From positions 372,001 through 436,000 of the forward strand of contig SWDT01000024.1 in the NCBI GenBank assembly GCA_009193035.1: a DNA stretch of 64,000 nt, written 5' to 3'. The DNA is from Halicephalobus mephisto. Its lineage: Eukaryota; Nematoda; Chromadorea; Rhabditida; Panagrolaimidae. A program made the position numbers and the translations under genes. Under the pieces are notes generated by a model that was not told the DNA's origin, ran no database searches, and saw only the letters and a program-made list of their open reading frames with translations. Positions 25,561 through 37,100 of this stretch are shown in pieces. Each line of letters starts with the position of its first letter. Within the stretch, counting starts at the first letter, position 1.

Positions 25561-26159
25561 TCTAGTTACTACTGATTTGATGGTTGAAACAGAACTGAAG
25601 GAAACCACAATATACAAGATAATATTCTTGTTTTATGTCCTTTTGATGAAGGAAATCAACGTTCATCCATTACGATTGGTGACTGAAGAAACGAGAAACA
25701 AGGATATAACTAAGACCACAATAAGCAATACCTCCTCATTTTCTATGGGAAGATCCCTGACTATATCTCCAAAAACTAAACATATGGATGTATCCTATAG
25801 TCTATTTATATGAAATAGTAAAGAACAAATGTTACATACTCAGAGAAAATCCATGGTTACCAAACAACCCAATCTGAGAAACAGCGGTACTAATGACTCT
25901 ATATGAACAAAAATTAAAAACCAACCAGTACGACTAAATAATAAATTTCGTTAACAAAACAGATTCGACTGAGCACAACTAGAGATGCGGATAACTAGTT
26001 ACATCAATTACTTCAGTATCATCCTTGGTAATCTATCAATTTAATGTGTTTAAACTATACAATTTTCAACCAGTTAAAGATAGACCAGAATTCAATGCAA
26101 GTAACAACCCGGATTTTGACTTCCATCCAAAGTGAAACCTGTTTGCTATTTAGTAGGTC

Positions 26160-26386
26160 ATTGTAACAATGGAAAAATTCAGTATCCTATTCGTTGGGAT
26201 AGAAAAGTAAACCAGCGAGAGAGGACCTGAAGAAGTAGCCTGAATATCAGGGAGCATGGGATACTGCAGAGCATGAGGAGACTCTCGATTGTATTGTATG
26301 AGAGTTATATGTGAATTGCATCTGTATCTTGTTGCTCTAGTAAAGATTATTCATATACTTCCTGTACTATCCTAACACTATCTTAA
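26160..26386 (-). repeat. Dispersed repeat, copy 1
   Basis: On the minus strand it reads CCTCATGCTCTGCAGTATCC, CCCTGATATTCAGGCTACTT and CTTCAGGTCCTCTC. Copies in the opposite orientation lie at 26873-26935 and 55795-55905. The segment has a TGTTAGG...TTACA outline like an LTR, but no matching flanking duplication was found. Confidence 0.55.
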
Positions 26387-26872
26387 GTAGGGATTGGAAT
26401 GCTCGTCAAAGTTCAAAAAACTACTAATTGCCATCTACAATTAACCTCATATTACGGTAACCTTCATATACTACCAACAAGTCCTCAAGGAAAAGAACAA
26501 AATCCGCATAACTGTTTTGGCTATCATAAGCAAATTGGTGCTGGATATTAATTCTATGAATAAGTTAACAAAAAGCCAAAATTCGAAAATTACATAGGAA
26601 ATTTTATTTCTTCCATTTTATTCTGAATTTTAATTTATATTTTTAAAAATTTAACCATCTTCTCTATCTGCACTACAGAAAACTTCATAAAGAAGAAAAT
26701 TACCGCCAAAAATCCAAATTTTGAAATTCTCCTGGTCTCCAGTTTGATCTTTTTTGTATGGCATTTGTTCCGCAGTGATATTTGCTCCTGTTCTGATAGA
26801 AACAGGAAGTATTTTAATAATCTTCACTCAAAAATAATATACAAATATTATATATCAATCCCACACGAGACA

Positions 26873-26935
26873 ACTGAGTCTCACTCATACCCTACAGTAT
26901 CCCAGTCTCTGATGTTCAGGCTATCTCTTCAGTAC
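26873..26935 (+). repeat. Dispersed repeat, copy 2 (short)
   Basis: Shares CCCTACAGTATCCCA, CTGATGTTCAGGCTA and TCTTCAG with copy 1 (26160-26386, inverted) and copy 3 (55795-55905). Confidence 0.5.
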
Positions 26936-26943
26936 TGCGTATT

Positions 26944-27149
26944 ATCAAAGTTGGAATTCAAAATTCGAGGTCGAAATTCTAATTTTTCGTGTCAAGACAC
27001 ATCTATGAATTTTTCTTACTGTAGAATATTCTTTCATTTAAATTGGCAAAATTGGATATCTGGATTTCTCGAGTCACAATGACTTCTGAATCGTGTTTTA
27101 ACACGAAAAATTGGAATTTCGACCTCGAATTTTGAGTTCCAATTTTGAT
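26944..27149. mobile_element. MITE with ~57-bp terminal inverted repeats
   Basis: The left arm 26944-27000 starts ATCAAAGTTGGAATTCAAAA and includes TTCGAGGTCGAAATT and TTTTTCGTGT. The right arm 27093-27149 is its inverse. The ~90-bp centre has no coding potential. Confidence 0.8.
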
Positions 27150-27175
27150 AACACGAAACACAGCTCCCAAAAGGG

Positions 27176-27366
27176 CTCGTTCCCCAACGGATTTTTTATC
27201 CAGAGACTTTTGTTTTTTTTACTTTTACTAATTTCGAAATTTTTCCTTTTTAAATTAATTTTTTCCTACTTATCTGTGATTTCAATTCAACTACCGAACA
27301 AACTGATATAAAAACGAAAAAAACAAATCTTACGAAGCAAAAAGAGAAATACCGCTGGGGAATAAG
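27176..27366. mobile_element. MITE-like element related to the one upstream of the receptor gene
   Basis: Ends CGTTCCCCAACGG and CCGCTGGGGAATA are inverse to each other. The interior (27215-27358) matches 2915-3066 in the same orientation. Its left end lies ~27 bp from the element at 26944-27149. Confidence 0.65.
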
Positions 27367-27639
27367 CAAAATACGGCTGATTCTTGTTTATAAAAAAGCG
27401 AAAAATATTTTTTCGGCTTGTGTACCATTTTTCTGAAAGACCATTGCGCGATCTTTACAATGCCAAGGTTTCCTTTGCAGATAGATCTTTGTGGCTAGAT
27501 AGAATGGTTCATTTCAGTTTTCTTTGGGCCAAACAAGATTTATTTTCGGGAAATCTTTCATGATTTTTTAAACTTGATCGAAATTTAAATATTGTTTTAA
27601 ACAAAAAACTGAATTTAAGAAGTTTCGGAAACCTATTAT

Positions 27640-27860
27640 TCGTCCCTATATGTGGGAAATTGGCGGGTCTATGAGGAAAGACTTATTTTCGAGTTGCTTA
27701 GACGGAACCAGCCTTACATCACACGGACAGACCCGATTCGCGCGCTTTGTCGAGGGCCATACAGGATCCGGCGTTCGAACAAAGTAAGCCCCTTGGGTTT
27801 GAGTCAATTCGGTTTTCCTGCTTCTGACGGTTTTATATCCTCTTTGGCAACCACCTAAAT
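27640..27860. other. GC-rich island, function unknown
   Basis: About half G/C in a one-third G/C background. Two overlapping plus-strand frames are open. One reads WEIGGSMRKDLFSSCLDGTS and stops at 27785. The other runs 27652-27858 (MGNWRVYEERLIFELLRRNQ). No splice context supports either. A GCGTTCGAAC word resembles a tRNA T-loop, but the paired arms are missing. A fragment of a foreign or mobile sequence is possible. Confidence 0.35.
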
Positions 27861-28693
27861 TGGAATTTCGTGAAGGTTTTCATGTCTGGCGTCTGAAACC
27901 TAAAATTCCGAAAGTTTTTGTGTAATTCCAAAGATCCGTATCGAGACAATTTTAGTTTTAACATTTATCAAATTGGAATTTTTGGAAGTTTCTAGAATCC
28001 TTCAAAATCCAGGTTGAAATTTTAAAAATATCTAAAACTAAAAGTTTTTAAGTTTTCTAAAATCCAAAAATTTCGAAACAATTTGAAAAAGTTATTTTAA
28101 TTTTCACAATAAAAAAATAAAAATAAAATTTTTAAATTTCAAAAATGACTGGATTAAAAAGATCAGTTTTTCCATTTTTTTCCATAGGAACTTCTTTATT
28201 AAAATTTACAATTTTAAATTTTAAAAATAAACATCAACTGGACATTAATCGAAGTAAAATCCGAGGTATCTAAATTGAATCTACAATATTAGTTCCGATA
28301 ATAATAAAAGTAATCAGAAATTTTCCAAAATTTTCTTTAAAATTATTTTTCGATTTTTTTAAAATAAAAAAAAGATTTTTAAAGTTTTAAAGAGTTTAAA
28401 AAATTTAATTTTTTAATTTTTATCTACATCTTTAAGCAACAAAAAATTTCGACAACGAAACCCACCAGACTACTGTAATTTAAAAAATTTTCTAAATTAA
28501 CAATTATTTCGAAATTCAACTTTGTAAAAAACCTCAAATATCTACAGACTTGGTTATTCTATTTTTTATTTTTTTTTACCTCAATCCTTTTTCGTTTTTT
28601 GACTCCAGATTTTCAACTTTTTATCGTGGAAAATCGTGACTTTTTTACTTATTTCCTAGATCGATTTCTGATGGATTATCTTTTAGGTTTCAA
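27861..28693 (+). other. AT-rich flank upstream of the first coiled-coil gene
   Basis: A/T runs without exons. A TTTTAG ending at 28686 lies 7 nt before the ATG and is the likely spliced-leader acceptor. Confidence 0.5.
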
Positions 28694-31600
28694 ATGACGG
28701 TACCAGAAGGCCGGAATTCTAATGAAAAAGAGAATTTTTCGAAAACAGCCATGAAACGACCTCCAACTGATCCTCGTCGAAAACAACCAGCTTGTAAGTT
28801 TGTTATCACAATTAGAATTAAAATTTACAAATTTTTATCTTTTTGACGAAAAATGTTCAATATTTAAAGTTACCATTAGGATGGTGTCTGAAATATTCTT
28901 ATCTTAATCACTATCCAATGTTTATTTCAAGGATAGTGACTGAATTGAGAAGTTTTTATCCTTTAATGAGCACTATTTTGATAATTTTCATAGGCAATAG
29001 AAATTATCAAGATAGTGATTGATTTAAACGGTTTCTGTCTTTTCTTGGACACTATCCTGACAACTTTCACTACTAATACAAATCGTCGGGATAGTGACTA
29101 AAGGAAACAATTTTGTGAAATTTTTAGGCACTATTCGAGATTGTTTACTTGAAAGGAGTAATGTCCACCATTTTAGTTACTTATCATCGATTTCAATGAT
29201 AGTGACTGTGATGGAAGAAAAGATTTAATTTAGTCACTATCCCGATACTTTATGTTGACAATAGAAATTGCAAGGATAGTATCCATTAAAAGACAGAAAT
29301 TGTCTGAATCAGTCACTATCCTCGCAATTTCCCTTATAAGAGTAATGGTTGATCTAATGAGCATTATCCGTAATCGATGAATTCTGTTGGAGAACACCGA
29401 AAGAAAATCAAAAATCTCCGAATCAAGTTAATTTATTTTTATTTTTTCAAGTAGATCTTTGTGATGATAATTTTCAGTCAACTTGCCGAGCCAATCTGCA
29501 CCATCATCTTCCAATCCAGACCCTCAACAATCCGTCAATCCAACAAGCCCAAATGTTCGGTCTTCCAAGCATCCTCAACCAGTGACTGCCTCGAGTTCCT
29601 CCAGCCAAAGTCAGAAGCTCAAGATGGGTCCTTTCAATTCCTTCTCCTTAGGAAAAAACTCGAACAAGTCCTCAAATTCCACAGAACCAACTAAATCGAA
29701 GGACAGCTTCAATGTTCGTCAGAATTCTCCTCCTACATTCACAAGAAGCAATGAAAACAGCAAGATGCCCTTAGGGCATGCCTCTGACTCGTCCAAGATG
29801 GGCTCTTTTTCGTCTTATCGTCTTGACAGGAAAAATAAAAAACCTCTTGACTCTGAAGATTCCGAGGGACCTTCTTCAAAGATCCCGAAAGTAAGCCAGA
29901 AAGTCTCATCTGGAGTCAATTCCAAAGACCCAAAAGAATCTGGGAGTCAAAGGATCAGAACGCAAGTCGCCCTTCCGGAAATCTCCAAAGATCCAGGAAA
30001 ACAAAGTTCGCCTATGAGGAAAAGTTTTGATCATTCTTCCTCTCCAGGAAGTTTGGGAAACTCCAGAATCTCGGAATCTCCAAAAGGACTTTTTCAAAGT
30101 TCTACAAATTTTCCTCTGTTGAGAAGTCCACCAAGGTTCTGGAATCTGGAAGAAGCCGAAAAACGATTAGAAGAATCAAGATCGTACTTTAAGAAACTGA
30201 ATCCTGACGACTTCTATACTTCTGACGAAAGGAAGGAAATAAAAAACGTAAGTTTTTATATAAAATTAAAAAAATCAAAAATTTCCAGAAAGCACTGTTC
30301 CAAGCTGACATCGCAATGGACGTTTTTAAACAATATTATTCACTTAAGGATAACTTTAAAAAAGTCAGCATCGAATTGAACAAATTCCAAGAGGAAACCA
30401 AGAAACAAGAAGAAGAAACGAAAACTGTCGACAAGGATTCGAAACATGAAAAAGAAGTAAGTTTTACTTTTCCAAAAAATTCAGATTTTCACATTTTTAT
30501 TTTTTAATTTTATTACTTTATTATTTCCTTTAAACTCTATTAATTAAAAATTTTATATGAAACTTATTTAATTTTCAATTTTTTAGGTACAAAGTCTTTT
30601 TTCCAAACTGAAGACAGCAGAGGAGAAAAACAAGAAATTAACTACCGAACTCGAGAATCTCCAAAATTCTTTGAAAAAGAAAGATTCTGAAATAGTTAAT
30701 CTCAAGAAATCTGAAGCTGTTAAAGCAGAATTTGAAAATTACAAAAAAGTTACAAAACAAGAAATCGATCGTCTCAAAGAAGAAGGAAAAAAGAATCTTG
30801 AAGATATGACACAAATAATCAAAGAAAAAGATTTCGAAATTTCTAAATTGAATAAATCCAAAGAAGCTATGGACAAAGAAATCCAACTTATCAAAGACAC
30901 ATGGAACCGACGGGAAGCTGAAAAAACAAAGAATAAATCAGACTCTAAAGAGAAAAATAATCTTCAAAACAACATAACTGATCTGAAATCCACGATAGAA
31001 CAACTGAACCAGAATCTTCAAGAAAAATCAATTATGGAAAAATATTACAAAAACGAAATCAACGACTTGAAAGTTAAACTTAATGCGGAAAAAGATCTCA
31101 GGATGTCCGTCGAGAAGGAACTGAAAACAACCAAAACCACGTTGAAAGATGTCGAAGCTCAGTTAATTGCGAAAAATAAGGAACTTCTGAAGCGATCTTC
31201 GAAGGTCAGCATTCAGTCAGACGAACTACCTGTGGTCGAAGAAATTGTAAAAGTTAAAGAAGAAGAAATAACTCAAAAAAACACAAAAGTATCCAAATTA
31301 CCCACCAAAATCAACGATTTCGAAAAGCAGACAAAAACCAAGTCCCAAATGTCTTTTGACATATCGAAAATTGAATACGAAATTCTTCTGGAAGATTTCA
31401 AAAAAGCAAGAAATTATATGAAAAACGCTATGGAAGAAAACAAAAATTTAATTCAAAAAACTACGAAATTTCAGAAGATGTTAGAAAAAAGAAAAAGTAA
31501 AATCGGTGAATTGAAGAAAATTTTGAAGAAAAATAAGAACATTCAGAATCAATCTGTCGAGCAAAATCAACCAGCACCGTCTCGAGTTGAAGAAAGAAGA

Positions 31601-33677
31601 CCGGCAGTTCCTAATAATCCTCAAATTCGACAAAATAAAACTTCAACCATCTCAGAAAGACGTAATTCCAATTCCCTCGTCAGTGATTTTCGTTAATTTT
31701 ACGGTTTTATGATTTTTGTTTTTTAGATTTCTCAAATTTTGTTGAATTCTGGAAATACCACTCCGTCGTCGTCGAATGCTCCTTCTCAACGACCTCCTGT
31801 TCCGCTTTCAGCGGATAATACTGTTCTGTTACCTTCCTCGTCTGGGAACAATCAACGACGTCAAATCTTGAGGAAATCATCGAGCGAAATCACTGCGGAA
31901 ACCCCAGGCAGACGAAACGCTGTAAATATTGAATCGAATTTCAGTAAGTTGTTCATATATGAATTTAATTTTATTATGTGGTTATTCTCATTTTAGACAA
32001 CAATCCTATGACTACTGTTCAATGTCCCATTCCACAATTAGATCAAAATCCTTCAGGGATCTCGATACCGTCGTTTGAGCAACAGGAAGTTCAAATGGCC
32101 GTGGAAAACTACGTCGTAACAAACGGAGGAACTCTGACTGGCAATCAAATGGAATTGCTCATGCAATGGAAAAACAAAGAACAAAACGGAACCCTCATGA
32201 CTCCGAATGAAATAATTTCTTCTTTGGTTCAACTGACAGAAATTAATCAACCTGCAAATCGACCGCAACAGAGAACTCCAGGACAAGGGATTCAGAATCA
32301 GTCGAGACAACCAGTTCTTATTCCATTCGTACAGCAAGGAATTCCTTCGATGTTTCAGCAGGCTATGATTCCGAATCTAGGGATTCAGATGATGAATAAC
32401 CCAGGATCGATGTTCCAACCAGGTGTCAGACACTCTATGCAACAACAACCACCTCAGAATCCAGCTTATTCACATCAACAACAACCTCAGAATCCAGCTT
32501 ATCCGCAACAACAACAACCTCAGAATCCAGCTTATTCACATCAACAACCACCTCAGAATCCAGCTTATCCGCATCAACAACAACCTCAGAATTCAGCTTA
32601 TCCGCATCAACAACCACCTATTACTATGAGGCAAATCCAGCAGAATTTCATGAACCCACCTCAATTCCACCAGAATATAATGCCTACGACTCGACACAAC
32701 TTGATTTCTAATCATCAAATCCCACCTGTTCAGCAAAGAAATGCTGAATCCAGAATGACCATGAATCAATCACGGAATTTCTCAATGATGAATTCACAAT
32801 ATTACTGTAATCAACAATTGCAAGGTCCTCCATCTGGTCAAGCCTCGAGATCTCTTCCTGATCCGCGATCTTTGAATTTCGGAACCAGTCAGTCTTCTCT
32901 TCGATCTCAAGGAATTCCACAACAACCTGTAATGAATCTTCCACAGTTTCAAGGTTTTAGACCACCGCAGAATTCAGGAATTGGAATTCAGTATCCTCAA
33001 CAATCTGAAGTTTCTAATCAGCCTACTGTAAATTCGTGTGCAAACTCCCTACCTGCTCCAGATACCGTCTCCAGCAACAACGCCAATGATCAGACTGTTT
33101 CTTCCAAAGCAGAAGCGGTAAGTGTATTTTTTTACATAAACAAAGCAGTCGAATTTGGATGGAATACTTTGAATATTATTATTTTCGGACATTTATGAAC
33201 ACTTTCATATATAACTCTTAACTCTCAAGGGTGGACAGAAGGTCCTGTACCTTGTATGTCACAGTTCAGAAGTTTCTAGATCCATCTTGGAGATATATAA
33301 TAACAAGAAATTAATTACGAAATAACCTATGTAAAACCAAATTTCTCATTTATTTTATTCCCTAAAAACCTAAAAATTCGTGTTAAAAGAATTTTAAAAA
33401 ATTCATATATGATTTTTACAACATATGGTTGATTACGAAATAACAATCGCACGAAACCAAAATTCCCACATGCATTAGTTTCTAAAAACTCAATTTTTAT
33501 GTAATTTACACATGCTGGTTTCAGATAGCAGAACTTGTTAAAATTCTGGAAGAAGACTTACCGTCAGACGACAAAATCAGAATGGCGTTCAAAAAAATCA
33601 TGGAAGAACAGAACAAGACCAGACGAAGAAACACTAAAGAAGCCATTCTGAAAAAAATTAACAGATACTTTTTATAA
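28694..33677 (+). CDS. Long coiled-coil/disordered protein, copy 1, 1,206 aa, unrecognised
   Basis: Exons: 28694-28793, 29478-30247, 30289-30456, 30587-31678, 31727-31943, 31997-33117, 33525-33677; all join in frame. Residues 1-33 are short and basic (KRPPTDPRRKQPA). Residues 34-250 are Ser/Pro/Lys-rich and disordered (NSFSLGKN, SSYRLDRKNKK). A conserved-looking helix follows at 265-300 (LNPDDFYTSDERKEIKNKAL). Residues ~300-690 form a very charged coiled coil (EKNKKLTTELENLQNSLKKK). Residues ~700-1155 are Q/N/P/S-rich with an NPAY repeat. The last exon (1157-1206) is a compact helical unit (AELVKILEEDLPSDDKIRMA). There is no signal peptide, membrane segment or enzymatic motif. The layout suits a scaffold of a condensate or cytoskeletal structure, which is inference. 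It is a paralogue of the next gene. Intron 1 holds repeat array D. Confidence 0.82.
28870..29370. repeat. GATAGTG/CACTATCC array D, inside intron 1 of the coiled-coil gene
   Basis: The unit is readable here: CACTATCCTGACAACTTTCA, CTACTAATACAAATCGTCGG, GATAGTGACTAAAGGAAACA. CACTATCCTGAC-AATTT pairs with AAATCGTC-GGATAGTG, so each unit can form a ~16-bp stem. Segment 29010-29140 is about 95% identical to 46138-46270 in array F. Confidence 0.85.
32437..32620 (+). repeat. In-frame tandem repeat encoding QQPQNPAYxH units
   Basis: Five units of 33-36 bp (CCTCAGAATCCAGCTTATYC plus CATCAACAA) encode P-Q-N-P-A-Y-S/P-H-Q-Q near residues 930-990 of the coiled-coil protein. Copies are nearly identical in DNA, pointing to recent expansion or homogenisation. 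The antisense frame is also open. Confidence 0.9.
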
Positions 33678-34134
33678 ATTGAGTCATAATGTTCGATATC
33701 AATGTTATTGTTGCAGGAAATGAAGAAAACAGATTTCTTGGATTTAGAAATTTAAATTTTAAATATATGTAAAATTTTTATTTTCAGTATTTTTCTGGAA
33801 ACATGGTGAATCATCTTTGGCACGGGTTTCGTAGAAATGGATTCGAAGTAGATTTTCGGAAATCTTACTCAATCTAAAAAATTCCAAATTCCGAAATTGC
33901 TATTTAAATTTACTTCATATAAAATTCACTTTTTTAACGTTTGTTAACTAGATAAATGACGAAATAGAAATTACGGAAATTTCTAAAAATACGACGTTGA
34001 GAGTCGGCACCTGGATGGCACTTGTTGCGCAAGTTGCGAGTTTTGTCGAATCGCGATTTCGTAACGAACCATTTTAGGCTCTAATGTCGGATCAGAGAGA
34101 TTCTCCAGGTCCAAATCTCTAAGAAAAAGAAAAT
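33678..34134 (+). promoter_or_regulatory. Spacer between the two coiled-coil genes with a likely leader acceptor
   Basis: 457 bp. An ATTTTAG ending at 34077 precedes the second gene by 57 nt. The spacer is longer than the usual ~100 bp of nematode operons, so co-transcription is possible but unproven. Confidence 0.4.
34084..34122 (+). other. Upstream ORF of 12 codons in the 5' UTR of the second coiled-coil gene
   Basis: ATG-TCG-GAT...CTC-TAA (MSDQRDSPGPNL) lies between the likely leader acceptor (34077) and the main ATG (34135), 12 nt upstream. If the leader joins at 34077, every mRNA would carry it, which could lower translation. Confidence 0.4.
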
Positions 34135-37100
34135 ATGAGTGGCGTTCCAGCTAAAAGAGGTCCAGTCGGTGATCCGAGGTTGAATCTTCCATTTTACGGT
34201 AAGTTTTTAAAAAAATTTTTTATATTTTTGACCTATTTCGAGGTTATTTTATATGCAAATTTCTTTTTCCATCAGCTTCCAATATTTTAAACCCATTTCG
34301 AAGTACTTTCATATACGAATTTCATTTTTAAAATCAATTTAATATTTTCATGTACGAACTTCTCTTAATTATTTTTTGTTATTTTGTTGATTTGCATCAT
34401 TTCTAGCTGGTGTAAAACCTTTTAAAGTGATCAAGGAAGCGAATGTAGCTGGTGAACAAAGAAACAGAGTACCGAATGAGGAGAACAATGATCAGGAACC
34501 TCCGGCACTAAAGAAATCAAGGATGTCACTTTGTGCTGTGCGGGATTCGAAGGCTAATCATCCGACTACTTCCAGTATTGTTCTTACTAAAGAAACGAGC
34601 ATCAATAGATCTAGTAATAGAGACAAAACAACGGCGAATGCAGACAAAGGAAAAAGAGAAAATGAAGAGATACAAAGGAAAGACAATATTGGTCAACAGA
34701 AGGAACAAGCTGGTAAATCACAAAAGAAACGGAAGAAGGGAACCAAGCGAAGCAACTCTGGAACTCCGGATTCCCAAGGTTCGAAGAAAAATGCCAATCT
34801 GGAGCCTCTCGGAAAGAATCTGTCATTCTTTACCAGACCGAGACCTCCTGGATCAGCTTCGTCATTAGCCGCTCCAACTACGTCGAACTCTGCTAAGCAG
34901 CATTTTAAATCTGTTAAAGTTTCCTCTGCTGCAATTGTGACTCGTCCTTCGCGGGGTCAACCATCTAATTCTCACCAAACTTCGTCTTTTTCACGGTCAG
35001 TTCCATCTGTTTTCCAATCAAACCCGCCGTCTATTCCTCCATCAGCAGTCCCGTACTCTGTCTCGCCACCTGTTTCGGCTTCTACGACTTCTAATATGCC
35101 GTGTAATTCAATCGGAGTTCATCCGCGATTGGATCAGCCATGCAACTCTCACTTTTCATCTTCGTCGCAGCTCCTATCGTCACTTCCTTGTTTACCAAAG
35201 AAGGCAAAGGATAGTAGTGTTCCACCTTCTCCTGCTCCTTTTCGTTCTCCGTCATGTTCAGGAACTGAAAGAATGGGCTTCAGTGAATATCCTACTCGCA
35301 TTGAAGCTATGAAGACAACTATCAATAGACACAAAGGAATCCATTATTTCACGGACAGGGATAAAAAAGAGATTTTTGAGGTAAATTTGGGTTTTATGTA
35401 GGAATTAATCTATATTATTTAGGCCACTGACAAGGTTTTCAAATACAGTGATGAAATCTACCAGAGAGCGCTGAAGTATCGTTATGATCTGGAGAGTTGT
35501 ATGAAAGATCTTCGGAAAATGAAATCCCAGTTTGACATGTCCCAGATGAACTTATCGAAAGTTACGGAAGAGTACAAAACTTATATGGAAGATGTCAGTT
35601 GTTTATTTACCGTAGTTATTTATTAACTTCTTTTTCAGGTTCAACCCAAACTTGCTAGTTATGAAAATTTGCTCCGCAAGAATGAAGAATGGGAGAGAAA
35701 AGTAAGTCATCTAAATCACAACCTTAAAGTATGGCGATTATTCAGGTGAAGAACTTGGAAAAGAATATTAATATACAACAGAGTGTTTTCAATAATCACA
35801 TGGAAAAATCTGAAGAATTCAGGAAGACTGCGGAGAGGAAAGAATCATATTTCAATCGTTTGAAGACAGATATCCACCATAAAGACGAGAAAATAGCAAA
35901 AATCAAGAAAAAAATGACAGAGATAACAACGGAAAGTGAAGAAAAACTGAAAAAAGTCCAAGAACAATTGAAAGTGCAAGTAGAGAGCAGAGATGTCGAA
36001 ATTCAGAGTCTCAAGAAAAATGTGAATGATCTGCAAGAAACATTGAGGTTGAAAAAGAAAAGGAAGGAGTCTGAGAATCAAAAAACGAGAACTACAATGG
36101 AAGAGATGAAGAAGGAGATTGATGATTGTCGGTCGATTATGATCACGATGAATGAGAAGTATTCAGAAACTAATGCTTTGCAAATGAAGCTAAAGATGAA
36201 ACTTAAAATGAAGAAATGCAGAATTAAGCAATTAGAAGATCAAATAAAAGAAATGCAGGCTGACACTACTGCTCGAATGAATCCTCTAGCTCCTGATTCT
36301 ACATCTATTCACCATCAGAACCTATCAAATGTTCGTCAAAGTTCTGCAAAGAATACGAATGAGTACAATGTTTCAGAATTTTCAACAACAGGTAAGGGCT
36401 GTCTTTGTGATTTTTCTATATAACGAAATTATAGTTCCACGTGATTCTAATTCTACGGATCTTGCTAACTCTTCTGACAAGGTAGGTACATCGAGTGTTC
36501 AGAATGATAAGCAGTCACAGGGACAAAAAACTTTACAAGCAGAAATCCCTCCATCAATCTCCACACAACCGACGAATTTTGCTACTCCGTTTGTAAATAA
36601 TACTGGAAGTGGTGGTCAGCCCCTACAACCTCGGATGGGGATTGCTTCTCATCTGTCTTTGCAACGATCGACAAACTTGGCTTCCTCGAGTGTGATGAAT
36701 TTAGGTAAGATTTTTAAGTTATGATTTTTGATTCCTCTAAAACTCTAAGTTTACCTATTTTTCTATCATTTTGTTGCTTTCGCTTGAGTCGGGATGATTG
36801 TTAATGCAAAAGCATCTTAGAGATATAGCTAAAAACTTTACATAGGAAAAAACAATTGTCTATGTTGTTTTTTGAAATACACTCATGGGTATAGGTAATT
36901 GAATGAGGTGCAAAACTGTTGAAACATAATTTTGAATGAATAGAAGTGTTTGGAGATGATTTTGCTTTTCATTACTGTATATGTTGGTGGAAATCTGCTG
37001 CAATTGTGCTGTTGATAAATATGTAAATGCGGGGTCGCAGAGTTATAGAAGAATGAGTGGAAATCTCGAGGGTTATACTGTAGAGTAAGAAATATCAGAA

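Noticed and set aside
26160..26386. Third LTR, with TGTTAGG...TTACA outline on the minus strand
   Set aside because: No flanking target duplication, and the two other copies match only part of it, so it is kept as a dispersed repeat only.
27730..27800. tRNA-like T-loop word GCGTTCGAAC
   Set aside because: Neither a T stem nor acceptor or D arms pair around it.
32435..32617. Antisense frame under the QNPAY repeat
   Set aside because: Mirror of a repeat with a period divisible by three.
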